A stretch of 64,000 nucleotides of DNA from Winkia neuii (GCF_029011175.1 NZ_CP118946.1:124001-188000); one strand, 5' to 3'. Positions 1-7,851 are shown, counted from the first letter of the stretch. Translations and numbers: made by a program. The notes: a model not told the origin generated them from the letters alone.

Positions 1-191
1 GCGCCGTGGGCGTCAGTGTCCAGATCCGCCAGGTGTGCCACCGCGATAGAAGAGGCAATGTCGCCGCCCGCAGGCCCGCCCATGCCGTCGGCAAGCACCA
101 ACAGGTGAGGTCCGGCGTAACCGGAATCCTGATTCGACTTCCGCACCAACCCCACATCAGAGCGGGTGGCAAAACGCAAAGTAAGACTCAT
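1..191 (-). CDS. pstP: PP2C-family Ser/Thr protein phosphatase, N-terminal part (window edge)
   Basis: Only the first 63 codons are inside the window; the gene continues past position 1. The translation has the two N-terminal metal-ligand motifs of bacterial PP2C phosphatases: a RKSNQDS segment (residues 17-23) and LADGMGG (residues 33-39, Asp35 a metal ligand). PstP removes phosphates from the PknA/PknB kinases and their FHA substrates in actinobacteria. The ATG overlaps the stop of the upstream FHA gene by 4 bases (ATGA), so the two are translationally coupled. The order fhaA-fhaB-pstP is the conserved actinobacterial cell-wall/division signalling cluster. The family is certain; the symbol rests on this context. 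Confidence 0.88.
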   Translation of the reverse strand, partial: MSLTLRFATRSDVGLVRKSNQDSGYAGPHLLVLADGMGGPAGGDIASSIAVAHLADLDTDAHG

Positions 192-709
192 CGTGTTAGC
201 TCCAATGTAGTTTGCCCAATTCTAATCTGGTTTCCTAACCCCACAGGGCGTGGTGAGGAGATTCGTTCCCCATCGACGAAGACGCCGTTCGTAGAATTCA
301 TGTCCTCGACATGCCAGGATCCGCCGGCCAAATATAGGCGAGCGTGCTGGGAAGATGCGTAGGAGTCGTCTACTACCAGCGTGCATGCTGGCGAGCGTCC
401 GATGACAATGGCAGCAGATCCAAGCGGCATCTTGGTGCCCGTAAGAGCGCCCTCGGTAATTATCAGCTGCGTGGGGGAACTAGAGGCGCCCGTAATGGAT
501 CGCCTGCGCGGAATCCCTCCGGAATCGCGGTCGTTTTTTGGCGAGGGCGAAGGGGCTGCGGACTTCTTCCCGTGGCGGCCTCGGCCGCGCGGTGTTACTA
601 CAGTGCCCCACACGTCCCGGCGCAATACCCCGAGCGCTGCGGCAACAAACAGCCACAAAAGCACCAGGTAACCCAGGCGGATTACGGTAACCGCTAGTTC
701 AGAAGCCAA
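188..709 (-). CDS. fhaB: FHA-domain membrane protein FhaB/FipA-like
   Basis: A 173-residue protein with one N-terminal membrane segment (about residues 9-30, rich in Leu/Val), a basic Ser/Pro/Arg linker (30-80) and a C-terminal forkhead-associated domain (about 85-172). The FHA signature residues are visible: IGRSPAC, the SSQHARL segment and STNGVFVDG. FHA domains bind phosphothreonine; the mycobacterial counterpart FipA/FhaB is phosphorylated by PknB-type kinases and works at the septum. Its stop overlaps the start of the phosphatase gene, and it lies 3 bases downstream of the other FHA gene, so the three form one operon. The symbol is assigned by order and architecture. Confidence 0.9.
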   Translation of the reverse strand: MASELAVTVIRLGYLVLLWLFVAAALGVLRRDVWGTVVTPRGRGRHGKKSAAPSPSPKNDRDSGGIPRRRSITGASSSPTQLIITEGALTGTKMPLGSAAIVIGRSPACTLVVDDSYASSQHARLYLAGGSWHVEDMNSTNGVFVDGERISSPRPVGLGNQIRIGQTTLELTR

Positions 710-712
710 ACC

Positions 713-1414
713 CTACGCCTCCTGATCCTCGGAGGTAAAGAAGAATATGTGAGTGCGTCCAACCGTCAGTTCGTTGCCGTCCAACAGTGTGGCGGCGTCG
801 ATGCGGTGGCCTTCGACGTAGGAACCGTTTGTGGAACCCAAGTCGGTGGCAATTACGCCAGTAGGCGTGATGCGCAGCTCCAGGTGTTTGCGGGATACGC
901 CCGAGTCAGCTAGCACAATGTCAGCTTCGGTGCCGCGTCCGATAATGGTGACAGGCTCGGTGAGCATCCAGCGTTTGCCGTCAATTTCCAAAATAGGATG
1001 CGACGGGCTGGCCTGGTTTGAGGTAACTGGGGCGGCCGGGCCTCGGCGCGTAGCCGGGGTAACCCGGACCGTGCCGGTTTCCTGGGTGGAATCCCTAGTG
1101 AAGGTGACTACGACGGGGCCCACAAAGGAATAGGACTGTTCCGTGGCGTACTGGGTGGCATCGTTTACCATTTCCTCGGCTAGTACGTCACCGTCGCTAC
1201 CTGCAATATTGTCGAAGTCGGCCTTGGATAGGCTAACCGTGAATTCGTTCGGCACCACGGTGCGATTGGAGCTGATCGCGGCCGTATTGTCTTCCATTGA
1301 CCGCCGCACTGCTGCCGAAATATCGACAGGCTTCAGCTGCGACCGGAATACCTTTGAAAACGCGCCAGAGATGCCACGCTCAACGGCATTTTCAAAACGG
1401 TCAAAAACGCTCAC
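713..1414 (-). CDS. fhaA: FhaA-like protein, DUF3662 plus C-terminal FHA domain
   Basis: The N-terminal half (about residues 1-115, starting VSVFDRFENAVERGI) matches the DUF3662/FhaA N-terminal domain, and the C-terminal part (about 140-233) is an FHA domain with the IGRGTEADIVL, GVSRKHLEL and STNGSYVEG motifs. In mycobacteria FhaA binds phosphorylated MviN and limits peptidoglycan synthesis. I chose the GTG at 1412-1414 because a GGGGG ribosome-binding site sits 6 bases upstream and family members begin at this point; a TTG at 1433-1435 would add seven residues. The linker is shorter than in Mycobacterium FhaA. First gene of the fhaA-fhaB-pstP operon. Confidence 0.9.
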   Translation of the reverse strand: MSVFDRFENAVERGISGAFSKVFRSQLKPVDISAAVRRSMEDNTAAISSNRTVVPNEFTVSLSKADFDNIAGSDGDVLAEEMVNDATQYATEQSYSFVGPVVVTFTRDSTQETGTVRVTPATRRGPAAPVTSNQASPSHPILEIDGKRWMLTEPVTIIGRGTEADIVLADSGVSRKHLELRITPTGVIATDLGSTNGSYVEGHRIDAATLLDGNELTVGRTHIFFFTSEDQEA

Positions 1415-1513
1415 CGTCAACCCCCAGTAGTGCAATTAGGCGCAAAGCCCAAAATGGTCATATACCTTCCCTAGTATGCCGCGTTAAGTAGGGATCTTGC
1501 ACCTTAGCGCCAG

Positions 1514-1541
1514 CGAGGGCGAATATCTGGGTTCGCCCTCG
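1514..1541. terminator. Hairpin made by an inverted pair of GAGGGCG words
   Basis: A perfect 10-bp inverted repeat (CGAGGGCGAA / TTCGCCCTCG) with an 8-nt loop lies between tRNA-Leu and fhaA. It could end the tRNA transcript before fhaA, but it lacks a T run. It is one of several hairpins built from the over-represented word. Confidence 0.5.
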
Positions 1542-1599
1542 GGATAACTGTTGGCTAGTTTGCCCGGCTACTTAGCGGCAGCAAGCTGAAAAGTTAAAC

Positions 1600-1628
1600 A
1601 AAAAGCCCCAAAGCTTTCGCCTGGGGAC
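1600..1628 (-). terminator. Probable Rho-independent terminator of tRNA-Leu
   Basis: On the minus strand, just after the tRNA 3' end, CCCCAGG pairs (with two G-U wobbles) with TTTGGGG around a CGAAAGC loop and is followed by CTTTTTG. This is a compact hairpin plus T run. Confidence 0.6.
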
Positions 1629-1634
1629 TACCTG

Positions 1635-1718
1635 TGCTCGAGGGGGGAGTTGAACCCCCACGGTATCTCTACCACACGGACCTGAACCGTGCGCGTCTGC
1701 CTATTCCGCCACTCGAGC
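1635..1718 (-). tRNA. tRNA-Leu (anticodon CAG)
   Basis: The minus strand folds as a class II tRNA. The 7-bp acceptor stem is GCTCGAG/CTCGAGC with discriminator A. The anticodon arm is CACGG-TTCAGGT-CCGTG, giving anticodon CAG, followed by a long variable arm and a GGGGG-TTCAACT-CCCCC T arm. CCA is not encoded. A tRNA-Leu beside fhaA is also found in mycobacteria (leuT), supporting conserved synteny. Confidence 0.96.
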
Positions 1719-1781
1719 TTGCATCAGCTCGTATACAGTAGCGCGATCGGAGGGGCGGGTGCAAGCTGGTCCTTTGTGCGG

Positions 1782-1790
1782 TTATCCACA
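1782..1790 (+). promoter_or_regulatory. Perfect DnaA box (single)
   Basis: TTATCCACA, the consensus DnaA 9-mer, occurs in the gap between tRNA-Leu and the LAKTG surface protein gene. It is isolated here, so its function is uncertain. Confidence 0.4.
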
Positions 1791-1868
1791 ATTCGTCCCA
1801 TTTCCGTATTCCACAGCCGTGGCGAAGTCCGCTGGAGGGCGCTGCGGAGAATTTCCGACACTGGGGTC

Positions 1869-3212
1869 ATGACAACGAAAAACAAGCCTTTGCGCAGGCA
1901 AAAAGCGCCTTTACTGAAACCGACATTGCTGGAGCGGGTCTGTCGCAGGCTTCGTTCCCGCGTCATTGCAACTATGGCGCTTACCACAGCGACGTTTGGG
2001 GTGTGCGCTCCCGGGGCACTTGCCGATGGCGCGGGACCCAGGATCGAGTCATGGAAGATCGTTGGGCGAGCCGACCTGGAACTAGGGGCGCACAAAGCAG
2101 CTAACGGGCAGTTCATGATCTGTGCTACCGATTCGCAGATCAACTTTGGAGCGAAAGCTCATCCGATCTTTTTTGATCGCGAGGTAACCGTAGGGGCACG
2201 ATCGCCCTACAGGGTTTCCTCTTCGTATCTAGGAAACGCGGGCTCCAATGTTGTCGATGCGGACAAACAGCCGCTCATTGCCTACATGCTCTGGCGGCAC
2301 CTAAAGGAGGCGGGGCAAAAGGCCGAGGGTGGAAATTGGCGTCCGCTAGCAGGCTTAGTGGACGCGGTGCACAGCTCCACTAACTCTAGGAAGTACCTGG
2401 CAGATAAGGGGCCACTGCCAGCGCAAGTAAGGAAGGACGCGAAGAGCTACCTTGCCGAGGCCGCTAAATATGCCGGCCCCTACCGGCTTGTAACCAGATG
2501 GCACGGGCAGGCACTGGGGGTGCAGGTGCTTTCGGCTGCGGGTAACCCCATCGGCGTGAAGGTGCAGGTGGCTGGGCAGGCCCCGCTAGTAATAAACGGA
2601 ATCCGGTACTCGGATAAGGCGTCGTTTAAGAGCGGCGCCAAAGAGGTACTGGTCAAGCCGCAACGGCAACAGGGAAAACAGACGCTACTGGAACTGAAAG
2701 CAGGAGGCGTTCCGGCAGTCACCTTCCGCGTGTGGGAACACCATAAGGCGCAAGACATGATGCTGTCGGGCTATGACTCGGAGCTGACCGCGAAGGTGGA
2801 CGTTCCGGCAACGCCGGTTCCACCCAAGCAGACTCCGCCAGCGAAGACTCCGCCGGAAAAGACTCCGCCAGCGAAGACTCCGCCGGAAAAGGAAGTGCCG
2901 AAAGAGACCCCACCTGTTTTGCCAGCAGCGGATATGCCATCACCGAAGCAGGTCACGCCGCCTGAGTCACCCGAACCTGTACCGGCCGAGCCGGAGCAGA
3001 CCCCGCCGCCGAAAGTAGCGGAAAACCCGACTCCGGAAGTGCGGCCAGTGCAGGTTGAAACCGCGGTACAGACAAAACCGAAGACTACGCCCTCGCCCAC
3101 GAAAAAACGGACGCTAGCCAAGACAGGTAGTTCGGCGGTATTGGCAGGTGGGGCTGCACTTGCGCTCGCGGGGCTCGGGGTGGCGTTCCTGGGGCTGAGG
3201 AGGCGGATCTAA
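1869..3212 (+). CDS. LAKTG-anchored cell-wall surface protein with possible thioester domain
   Basis: A secreted protein of 447 residues from the ATG at 1869. A basic N terminus and hydrophobic segment end at an ALA-D cleavage site near residue 55. The body (about 60-310) begins with an MICATDSQINFG segment, reminiscent of Cys-containing thioester (TED-like) adhesin domains, but I see only the pattern. A Pro/Lys/Glu-rich wall-spanning stalk (about 315-415) contains two copies of a 30-bp unit coding TPPAKTPPEK. The C terminus is a sorting signal: LAKTG, a hydrophobic stretch and an RRR tail. LAxTG is the motif preferred by class E sortases of actinobacteria. No sortase gene lies in the window. 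Length and composition fit a host- or neighbour-contacting surface protein. Confidence 0.8.
   Translation: MTTKNKPLRRQKAPLLKPTLLERVCRRLRSRVIATMALTTATFGVCAPGALADGAGPRIESWKIVGRADLELGAHKAANGQFMICATDSQINFGAKAHPIFFDREVTVGARSPYRVSSSYLGNAGSNVVDADKQPLIAYMLWRHLKEAGQKAEGGNWRPLAGLVDAVHSSTNSRKYLADKGPLPAQVRKDAKSYLAEAAKYAGPYRLVTRWHGQALGVQVLSAAGNPIGVKVQVAGQAPLVINGIRYSDKASFKSGAKEVLVKPQRQQGKQTLLELKAGGVPAVTFRVWEHHKAQDMMLSGYDSELTAKVDVPATPVPPKQTPPAKTPPEKTPPAKTPPEKEVPKETPPVLPAADMPSPKQVTPPESPEPVPAEPEQTPPPKVAENPTPEVRPVQVETAVQTKPKTTPSPTKKRTLAKTGSSAVLAGGAALALAGLGVAFLGLRRRI
2832..2891 (+). repeat. 30-bp tandem repeat (2 copies) in surface-protein stalk
   Basis: The unit encodes TPPAKTPPEK twice in a row inside the Pro-rich stalk. 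Such repeats can change the stalk length by recombination. Confidence 0.7.
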
Positions 3213-3283
3213 GCATTCGGAAATCCCGGCGGCAGCGTCCTTGCTGCGGGTAGCGTAGAGATAAGCACTACGTGAGGTGAATA

Positions 3284-4363
3284 ATGGCAAAACAAAATAG
3301 GGTTCCACTTAGCATTTTGGATCTAGTGCCGGTATCCGAGGGGATGACTAGGAAGCAGGCGTTGGACAACTCGGTTGAGGTTGCCAAGGTTGCTGATCAG
3401 ACCGGTTACAACAGGTACTGGGTGGCGGAACACCACGGTTCGCTAGCGTTCATGGCCTCGGCAACCTCGCTACTGCTGGGACGCGCCGCCGAACACACCT
3501 CGCGCATTCGCCTAGGATCCGGTGGGGTCATGATGCCCAACCACACCCCGCTGATGGTGGCCGAATACTACGGCACCCTAGCGACTCTGTACCCAGACCG
3601 CATCGACCTGGGGTTGGGGCGTGCGCCGGGGACCGACCCGGTAACAGCAGCTGCGCTGAATCGAGGGCAGGCGGACCTGCGCTCATTCGGCCGGGACGTG
3701 CAAGAGCTGGCAAATTACCTAGCCGACGCTGACCCGAACGAATACGCAACCCAGGTGCGCGGGGCAGAGGCCGGAGCACTTGGACTGCCGTTTGCCCCCG
3801 AACGACCACTGACCAGAGTGCGAGCAATCCCCGGGCAGGGAACCAAGGTGCCCCTGTGGATGCTCGGTTCTTCCACCGGTGGAGCCAAGGTGGCGGCCAA
3901 ACTCGGACTGCCCTTCTCGTTCGCCTCCCACTTCGCGCCCGCAGCAATGGACGCGGCACTGTCTATCTACCGGGCAGACTTCGAATGCGAATCTCCTACC
4001 AAACAGATCGAAAAGCCCTACGCCATGGCTGGAATCAACGTGATGGTGGCGCCCACCCAGGAAGAAGCTGAATTCCTGTACACCACCAGCCTGCAGATGC
4101 AATCGCGCATTCGCCGAGGCCGGGCGGGACAGCTGCCCGCCCCAACTCACGACCTAGAGGGCACGCTGGGTCCGGCGGAAGCTTCGCTCGTGCGGCATCT
4201 TCCCTCGGTCAGCGCAATTGGCACCCCCGACCAGGTGACCGAAAAGATGCAGGCATTCGTAGACGAGTTTGCCCTAGATGAGCTAATCGTCATCTGCTAC
4301 GCCTACGATCCACAGCTGCGGTTGCGCTCGCTGCGCATGCTATCTGAGGCCTGGTTCGGCTAG
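3284..4363 (+). CDS. Luciferase-like flavin monooxygenase (LLM class, YhbW-type)
   Basis: 359 residues with the bacterial-luciferase-like TIM-barrel pattern. The N terminus PLSILDLVPV and RYWVAEHHG (about 47-55), the GSGGVMMPNHTPLMVAE segment (78-94) and the DLGLGRAPGTDP loop (107-118) are typical of the YhbW group of FMN-dependent monooxygenases. The physiological substrate is not known for this group. A GTGAGGTGA ribosome-binding site precedes the ATG by about 6 bases. It appears to be transcribed alone or with the next gene (36-base gap that contains hairpins). Confidence 0.85.
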   Translation: MAKQNRVPLSILDLVPVSEGMTRKQALDNSVEVAKVADQTGYNRYWVAEHHGSLAFMASATSLLLGRAAEHTSRIRLGSGGVMMPNHTPLMVAEYYGTLATLYPDRIDLGLGRAPGTDPVTAAALNRGQADLRSFGRDVQELANYLADADPNEYATQVRGAEAGALGLPFAPERPLTRVRAIPGQGTKVPLWMLGSSTGGAKVAAKLGLPFSFASHFAPAAMDAALSIYRADFECESPTKQIEKPYAMAGINVMVAPTQEEAEFLYTTSLQMQSRIRRGRAGQLPAPTHDLEGTLGPAEASLVRHLPSVSAIGTPDQVTEKMQAFVDEFALDELIVICYAYDPQLRLRSLRMLSEAWFG

Positions 4364-4392
4364 CCGAACCGCCTAGCGCCGGACCGGGCGCT
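4353..4392. terminator. Two hairpins at the end of the luciferase-like gene
   Basis: A perfect 18-bp palindrome GGTTCGGCTAGCCGAACC spans the stop codon, followed by AGCGCC-N6-GGCGCT. No T run is present, so termination is only suggested. Confidence 0.35.
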
Positions 4393-4399
4393 AATCTGG

Positions 4400-5494
4400 A
4401 TGGTGATGAAGAAACCACCAACTTCCTCCCTGCAAAAGCCCCGGGCCACGCGCGTAGACATAGCCACCCGGGCGGCAGGCGTGCTCATAGGTACCGCCTG
4501 CGGGGACGCACTGGGAGTGCCCTACGAATTTGCGCCCAAAGTGCAAGTTACGCCCTCGATGCGCGGGGGCGGTATGGGCCCGTACGCCGCCGGAGAGTGG
4601 TCTGACGACACCCAATTGGCGGTAGCTCTGGCGGAAGTAGCGGTAACGGGCGCTAACTTGGCGACCAAGGCCTCCTTAGACAACATTGCCGAGCGGATGC
4701 TGCGATGGCTGAAAGGCGGAGCCACAGACGTCGATTCGCAAACTCGCGTCATCTTGCAGGGCGCACTCGACGACGAGGGCCCCCGCAGCCCAGCGCACAA
4801 ACTAGCCGCCTCCGCCGCCTACTTCCACAAGCGCACTGGCCGCTCCGCCGGAAACGGAATATTGCCGCGGGCCGGCGTGCTAGGGCTCAGCCGCGTCGAG
4901 TCGCGCCAACTCACCGCCGAGGCCGCCCGCGCCGTTTCTTGCCTGACACACCCAGACCCCCTTGCCGGCGACGCCGTAGTGCTATGGGCAGAAGCAGTCC
5001 GCTACGCGGTCACCTCGCCACCAGGATCTACCTGGGCCGGTCGCATAAACATCGAGGGCGGCATAGACCTTCTTCCCCTCCACCGGCAAGCCCAGTGGCG
5101 CGAATGGGTCCGCGACGCGCTAGAACGGTACTTCGCACCGCCCTCGGACAACACGTATGTAGTGTCAGCCTTCCAGGCAGCCCTCGGAGCCATAGCCGCG
5201 ACCGCGCTAGAAGAAGTACCTGACACCGAAGCATTCGAACAGGCCCTCTCTAGAGCCGTGCAAGCCGGCGGTGACACAGACACAGTAGCCGCCACCGTTG
5301 GCGCACTTATGGGGGCAGCCCTCGGAGCACCACAAATACCCCAAAAATGGGTGAACAAAGTACACGGTTGGCCGGGCCTGACCGCCTCAGATCTGTATGA
5401 TTTGGGAGCCGGCATCGCAATAGCCGGCATCGTAGGAGAAGAGGCCATGGCTCAAGCTTTGGTAGGCGAAATCGACCTCGAAGGGGACGCATGA
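4400..5494 (+). CDS. ADP-ribosylglycohydrolase family protein
   Basis: 364 residues of the DraG/ARH family. The metal-binding motifs are visible: GTACGDALGVPYE (about 33-45), GEWSDDTQLA (67-76, the SDDT Mg-binding triad) and AGGDTDTVAATVGA (about 294-307, the second metal site). These enzymes hydrolyse ADP-ribose from arginine or other acceptors or act on O-acetyl-ADP-ribose; the target here is unknown. The first ATG (4400) and the second (4406) are both possible starts. The stop overlaps the start of the RNase H gene by 4 bases, so the two are coupled. Confidence 0.9.
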   Translation: MVMKKPPTSSLQKPRATRVDIATRAAGVLIGTACGDALGVPYEFAPKVQVTPSMRGGGMGPYAAGEWSDDTQLAVALAEVAVTGANLATKASLDNIAERMLRWLKGGATDVDSQTRVILQGALDDEGPRSPAHKLAASAAYFHKRTGRSAGNGILPRAGVLGLSRVESRQLTAEAARAVSCLTHPDPLAGDAVVLWAEAVRYAVTSPPGSTWAGRINIEGGIDLLPLHRQAQWREWVRDALERYFAPPSDNTYVVSAFQAALGAIAATALEEVPDTEAFEQALSRAVQAGGDTDTVAATVGALMGAALGAPQIPQKWVNKVHGWPGLTASDLYDLGAGIAIAGIVGEEAMAQALVGEIDLEGDA

Positions 5495-6369
5495 TCACAG
5501 CAGCTGCAGACGGTTCCAGCCTAGGCAACCCAGGCCCGGCCGGATGGGCGTGGTACGTAAACGCAAACTGTTGGAAAGCCGGCGGATGGAAAAACGGCAC
5601 CAACAACAAGGGCGAACTAACCGCCGTGCTGAACCTGCTCGAATCTACCCGCGAAGCCGGCCTGGCGGATCAAGAACTAGTCATATTCGCAGACTCTCAA
5701 TACGTGATCAACGCCCTGACAAAATGGATCCGCGGGTGGAAAAAGAAAAACTGGAAAAAAGCGGACGGCAAACCAGTACTAAATAAGGACCTGATGGTCG
5801 CCCTCGACAAGGAAATGGAAGGCCGCAAGGTCACCTTCAAATGGGTGAAAGGCCACGCAGGGCACCAGATGAACGAAGCTGCGGACACGCGCGCTCGCGG
5901 AGCCGCAACGGCAATGCGTGACGGCACCCCGGTAGAAGAAGGGCCGGGATTTTCCGGAGGCTCCGCATCTAGCGACGCGGTGGCAGAGGCAGCGACAGAG
6001 CCTCCTGCGCGAAGTGCTGAAGAACCCCAAAAAAGCAACGACGAGCTTTTTTTGGCGGCCGAAGACAAACTGATCGAGGCGCTGCGATCCGGCGCGCAGG
6101 AAAAACTGCAGGGGCTGCTAGCCTCCGGGTTTAGAGGATTCGATGGCGGTGGCCACCCGCTAAATGCGGCAGACGCAATAGCCGACGTAACCAACATGGT
6201 CCCGCCCGATGCGCAGGTAGGAAAGAAGGCGTGCGCACACCTGGGAGCCGGCCTCTACCTGGTCTGCTACAGGGTGGGCGAGGCCGGCGGCACCTCTTTG
6301 CACTCAACGATTTGGCAGTTGCGCGCCGGCCACCCCGAGGCCCTGTATCACCAGGCCAGCAGGCTATAG
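5491..6369 (+). CDS. rnhA: Ribonuclease HI with C-terminal NTF2/DUF4440-like extension
   Basis: Residues 1-145 form an RNase HI domain that degrades the RNA strand of RNA:DNA hybrids. The catalytic acidic residues are recognisable: Asp8 in AAADGSSLGNPG, Glu in NNKGELTA (about 43), Asp in FADSQYV (about 70) and the last Asp in NEAADTRARG; the WVKGHAGHQ loop is present. After an acidic linker (150-185), residues 185-292 form a second domain (NDELFLAAEDKLIEAL ... HSTIWQLRAGHPEALYHQ) that resembles the NTF2-like/DUF4440 fold by pattern. The start overlaps the stop of the glycohydrolase gene, and the stop overlaps the convergent mtnN stop by 6 bases. RNase HI activity is near certain; the role of the extra domain is unknown. 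Confidence 0.88.
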   Translation: MITAAADGSSLGNPGPAGWAWYVNANCWKAGGWKNGTNNKGELTAVLNLLESTREAGLADQELVIFADSQYVINALTKWIRGWKKKNWKKADGKPVLNKDLMVALDKEMEGRKVTFKWVKGHAGHQMNEAADTRARGAATAMRDGTPVEEGPGFSGGSASSDAVAEAATEPPARSAEEPQKSNDELFLAAEDKLIEALRSGAQEKLQGLLASGFRGFDGGGHPLNAADAIADVTNMVPPDAQVGKKACAHLGAGLYLVCYRVGEAGGTSLHSTIWQLRAGHPEALYHQASRL

Positions 6370-7053
6370 CTGCTTAGCTAGTTCCAACACGGTTCGGGCG
6401 GAAACCGCTGCCGCCTCCGAACCGTCAATGTGGAAGTCTTGGCCCGCCTGTGGCCCGCACAGATCCGATACCCCGCGCACGGAAATGAACGCTACGTCGC
6501 GGGCAGCACTTACCTGAGCAAGCGCGGTGGATTCCATGTCAGCAGCCAAAGCCTGCGGGAAGGTCTGGCGCATGGCTGGGGTCTGGTCGGCGGCAACGAA
6601 AGAATTCCCGGAAACAACTTCTCCCACGCGCACGCCGGCAAGCTTGCCTGCTTTTTCTACTAGCTGGCTTCCGCCCGGGAAAGATACGGGTTCGGAAGGC
6701 AACTGGCCCGGCTTGTACCCGAATGCGGTGGCGTCAGCATCCGCATACCGGTAGGCGGAGCCGGCGATCACGTCGCGTACTTCGATGCCTTCACCGAGTC
6801 CGCCACAGGTGCCCGCGGCAATTACCGCGGTGGGGGCGTCAACGCCGAGCTGGGTTGCAGCGCTGTCCAACACCCAGGTCAGGCAGGAAGCAGCATTGAC
6901 CAGCCCAATAGCGGAGGTGGCCAGCAAAATCGGGGTGGGCGCATCCAGCAGGTAGCATTTTGCGCGCCCACACGAGACGGATTCCTTAGCGGGAAGAGCT
7001 TCCAAGAAAGGGGCCGCCTCCATGTCCATGGCGACCTGAATTAGTAGGCTCAT
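6364..7053 (-). CDS. mtnN: 5'-methylthioadenosine/S-adenosylhomocysteine nucleosidase
   Basis: 229 residues of the PNP/UDP nucleosidase fold. Visible features are the N-terminal [13 protein letters not shown] (catalytic Glu region), [17 protein letters not shown] (about 90-106), [12 protein letters not shown] (about 175-186, nucleoside-binding ME motif) and VRGVSDLCG (catalytic Asp). It cleaves adenine from S-adenosylhomocysteine and methylthioadenosine. The ATG at 7051-7053 overlaps the luxS stop by 4 bases, so LuxS and nucleosidase, consecutive steps of the activated methyl cycle, are co-translated. Confidence 0.92.
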   Translation of the reverse strand: MSLLIQVAMDMEAAPFLEALPAKESVSCGRAKCYLLDAPTPILLATSAIGLVNAASCLTWVLDSAATQLGVDAPTAVIAAGTCGGLGEGIEVRDVIAGSAYRYADADATAFGYKPGQLPSEPVSFPGGSQLVEKAGKLAGVRVGEVVSGNSFVAADQTPAMRQTFPQALAADMESTALAQVSAARDVAFISVRGVSDLCGPQAGQDFHIDGSEAAAVSARTVLELAKQL

Positions 7054-7508
7054 CGGATTTCTTCCCATTCGGAACGCTTGTCCAAGAATGCGCGTACGGC
7101 TTCCTGCGCGCCCTCGAGCGAGTGGTTGGCCCCCCACCCGCACTGCTTCTCGTTAGCTGCGGGGACGGCCTCGGCCTGCAGGATGTCTTTGCAGGTGGCC
7201 TCTAGGATCTGCAGAAATTCGTCCATTTCCAGACCCAGGGTTTGGGCGTAGAAGCCGGTCTGGCATCCCATTGGACCGAAGTCGATGAGGGCGTCAGTGT
7301 GGTTTCGCATCAGCTCTGCAGCCATATGTTCGATGGAGTGCACGGTTGGCATCTCTAGGTGGTCCTTGTTGGGCTGGCAGAAACGGACGTCGTACTTGAT
7401 CAGGGTGTCGCCGCCCGGCAGCTGCTTGCGATCGGCAACGCGCACAAAGGGTGCCTTTACGGTTCGGTGGTCCAGGTTGAATGATTCAACGTTCATCTTT
7501 TCGCTCAT
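7050..7508 (-). CDS. luxS: S-ribosylhomocysteine lyase LuxS
   Basis: 152 residues, the usual LuxS length. The metal ligands are in HSIEH (HxxEH, about residues 58-62) and the [10 protein letters not shown] segment holds the catalytic Cys; the [12 protein letters not shown] segment near the C terminus is also typical. It converts S-ribosylhomocysteine to homocysteine and DPD, the AI-2 precursor. I chose the ATG at 7506-7508; a second Met four codons later is an alternative. First gene of the luxS-mtnN operon. Confidence 0.95.
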   Translation of the reverse strand: MSEKMNVESFNLDHRTVKAPFVRVADRKQLPGGDTLIKYDVRFCQPNKDHLEMPTVHSIEHMAAELMRNHTDALIDFGPMGCQTGFYAQTLGLEMDEFLQILEATCKDILQAEAVPAANEKQCGWGANHSLEGAQEAVRAFLDKRSEWEEIR

Positions 7509-7603
7509 GGGCCCATTGTTCCATGTTCGTTTCCAAGTGGAAGGTTGGGCGCGGAGCGGCGTGGTACCAGAGCGTGGATAGTGGCGAGTTTCGCACGAAG
7601 TAT

Positions 7604-7645
7604 TTATCCACAGGCGGGGGATGCTGTGGATAAAAGTTTCCACAG
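7604..7645. promoter_or_regulatory. DnaA-box cluster upstream of nrdHIE
   Basis: TTATCCACA at 7604-7612 and its reverse TGTGGATAA at 7625-7633 are both perfect DnaA boxes; TTTCCACAG at 7637-7645 is a near match. They lie 310-350 bases before nrdH, on the side shared with luxS. In E. coli DnaA binds upstream of nrdAB, so a link of nucleotide supply to initiation is plausible. Confidence 0.55.
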
Positions 7646-7783
7646 TCCAAATAGGTCTGGATGACAGAGGGCGTCGACGCCGCCCTGGCGCCATTTGACG
7701 GGGGTGGAAGCAACAATGAAAGAGCGCCTATAGAAAGGGGGTGAAGTGGGGTATCCACTGCCTCGTCCACCACTTTTGCCACT

Positions 7784-7792
7784 TTGTCCACA
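7784..7792 (+). promoter_or_regulatory. DnaA box of actinobacterial type
   Basis: TTGTCCACA is the consensus DnaA box of high-GC actinobacteria. It lies 12 bases before the first NrdR-type box and belongs with the boxes at 7604-7645. Confidence 0.5.
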
Positions 7793-7803
7793 GAAGGTGT
7801 GAA

Positions 7804-7819
7804 ACACGTTATCTAGTGG
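7804..7819. promoter_or_regulatory. NrdR box 1 (upstream, weaker)
   Basis: ACACGTTATCTAGTGG matches the 16-bp NrdR consensus (ACAC-W-ATATAT-W-GTGT) in its outer arms. Its centre is 32 bp, three helical turns, from the centre of box 2, the spacing known for paired NrdR operators. Confidence 0.7.
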
Positions 7820-7835
7820 TCGTGGCGAAAGGTAA

Positions 7836-7851
7836 CCACTAGGTGTAGTGT
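7836..7851. promoter_or_regulatory. NrdR box 2 (downstream, stronger)
   Basis: CCACTAGGTGTAGTGT contains the perfect inverted repeat CACTA-GGTG-TAGTG and fits the NrdR consensus at most arm positions. A possible -35 (TTGTAC, 7852-7857) follows directly, so NrdR bound here would block nrdHIE transcription when dATP is high. Confidence 0.75.

Noticed and set aside
7604-7792. Chromosome origin oriC
   Set aside because: DnaA boxes are present, but dnaA and dnaN are not adjacent, there are too few boxes and no AT-rich unwinding region; a regulatory role is more likely.
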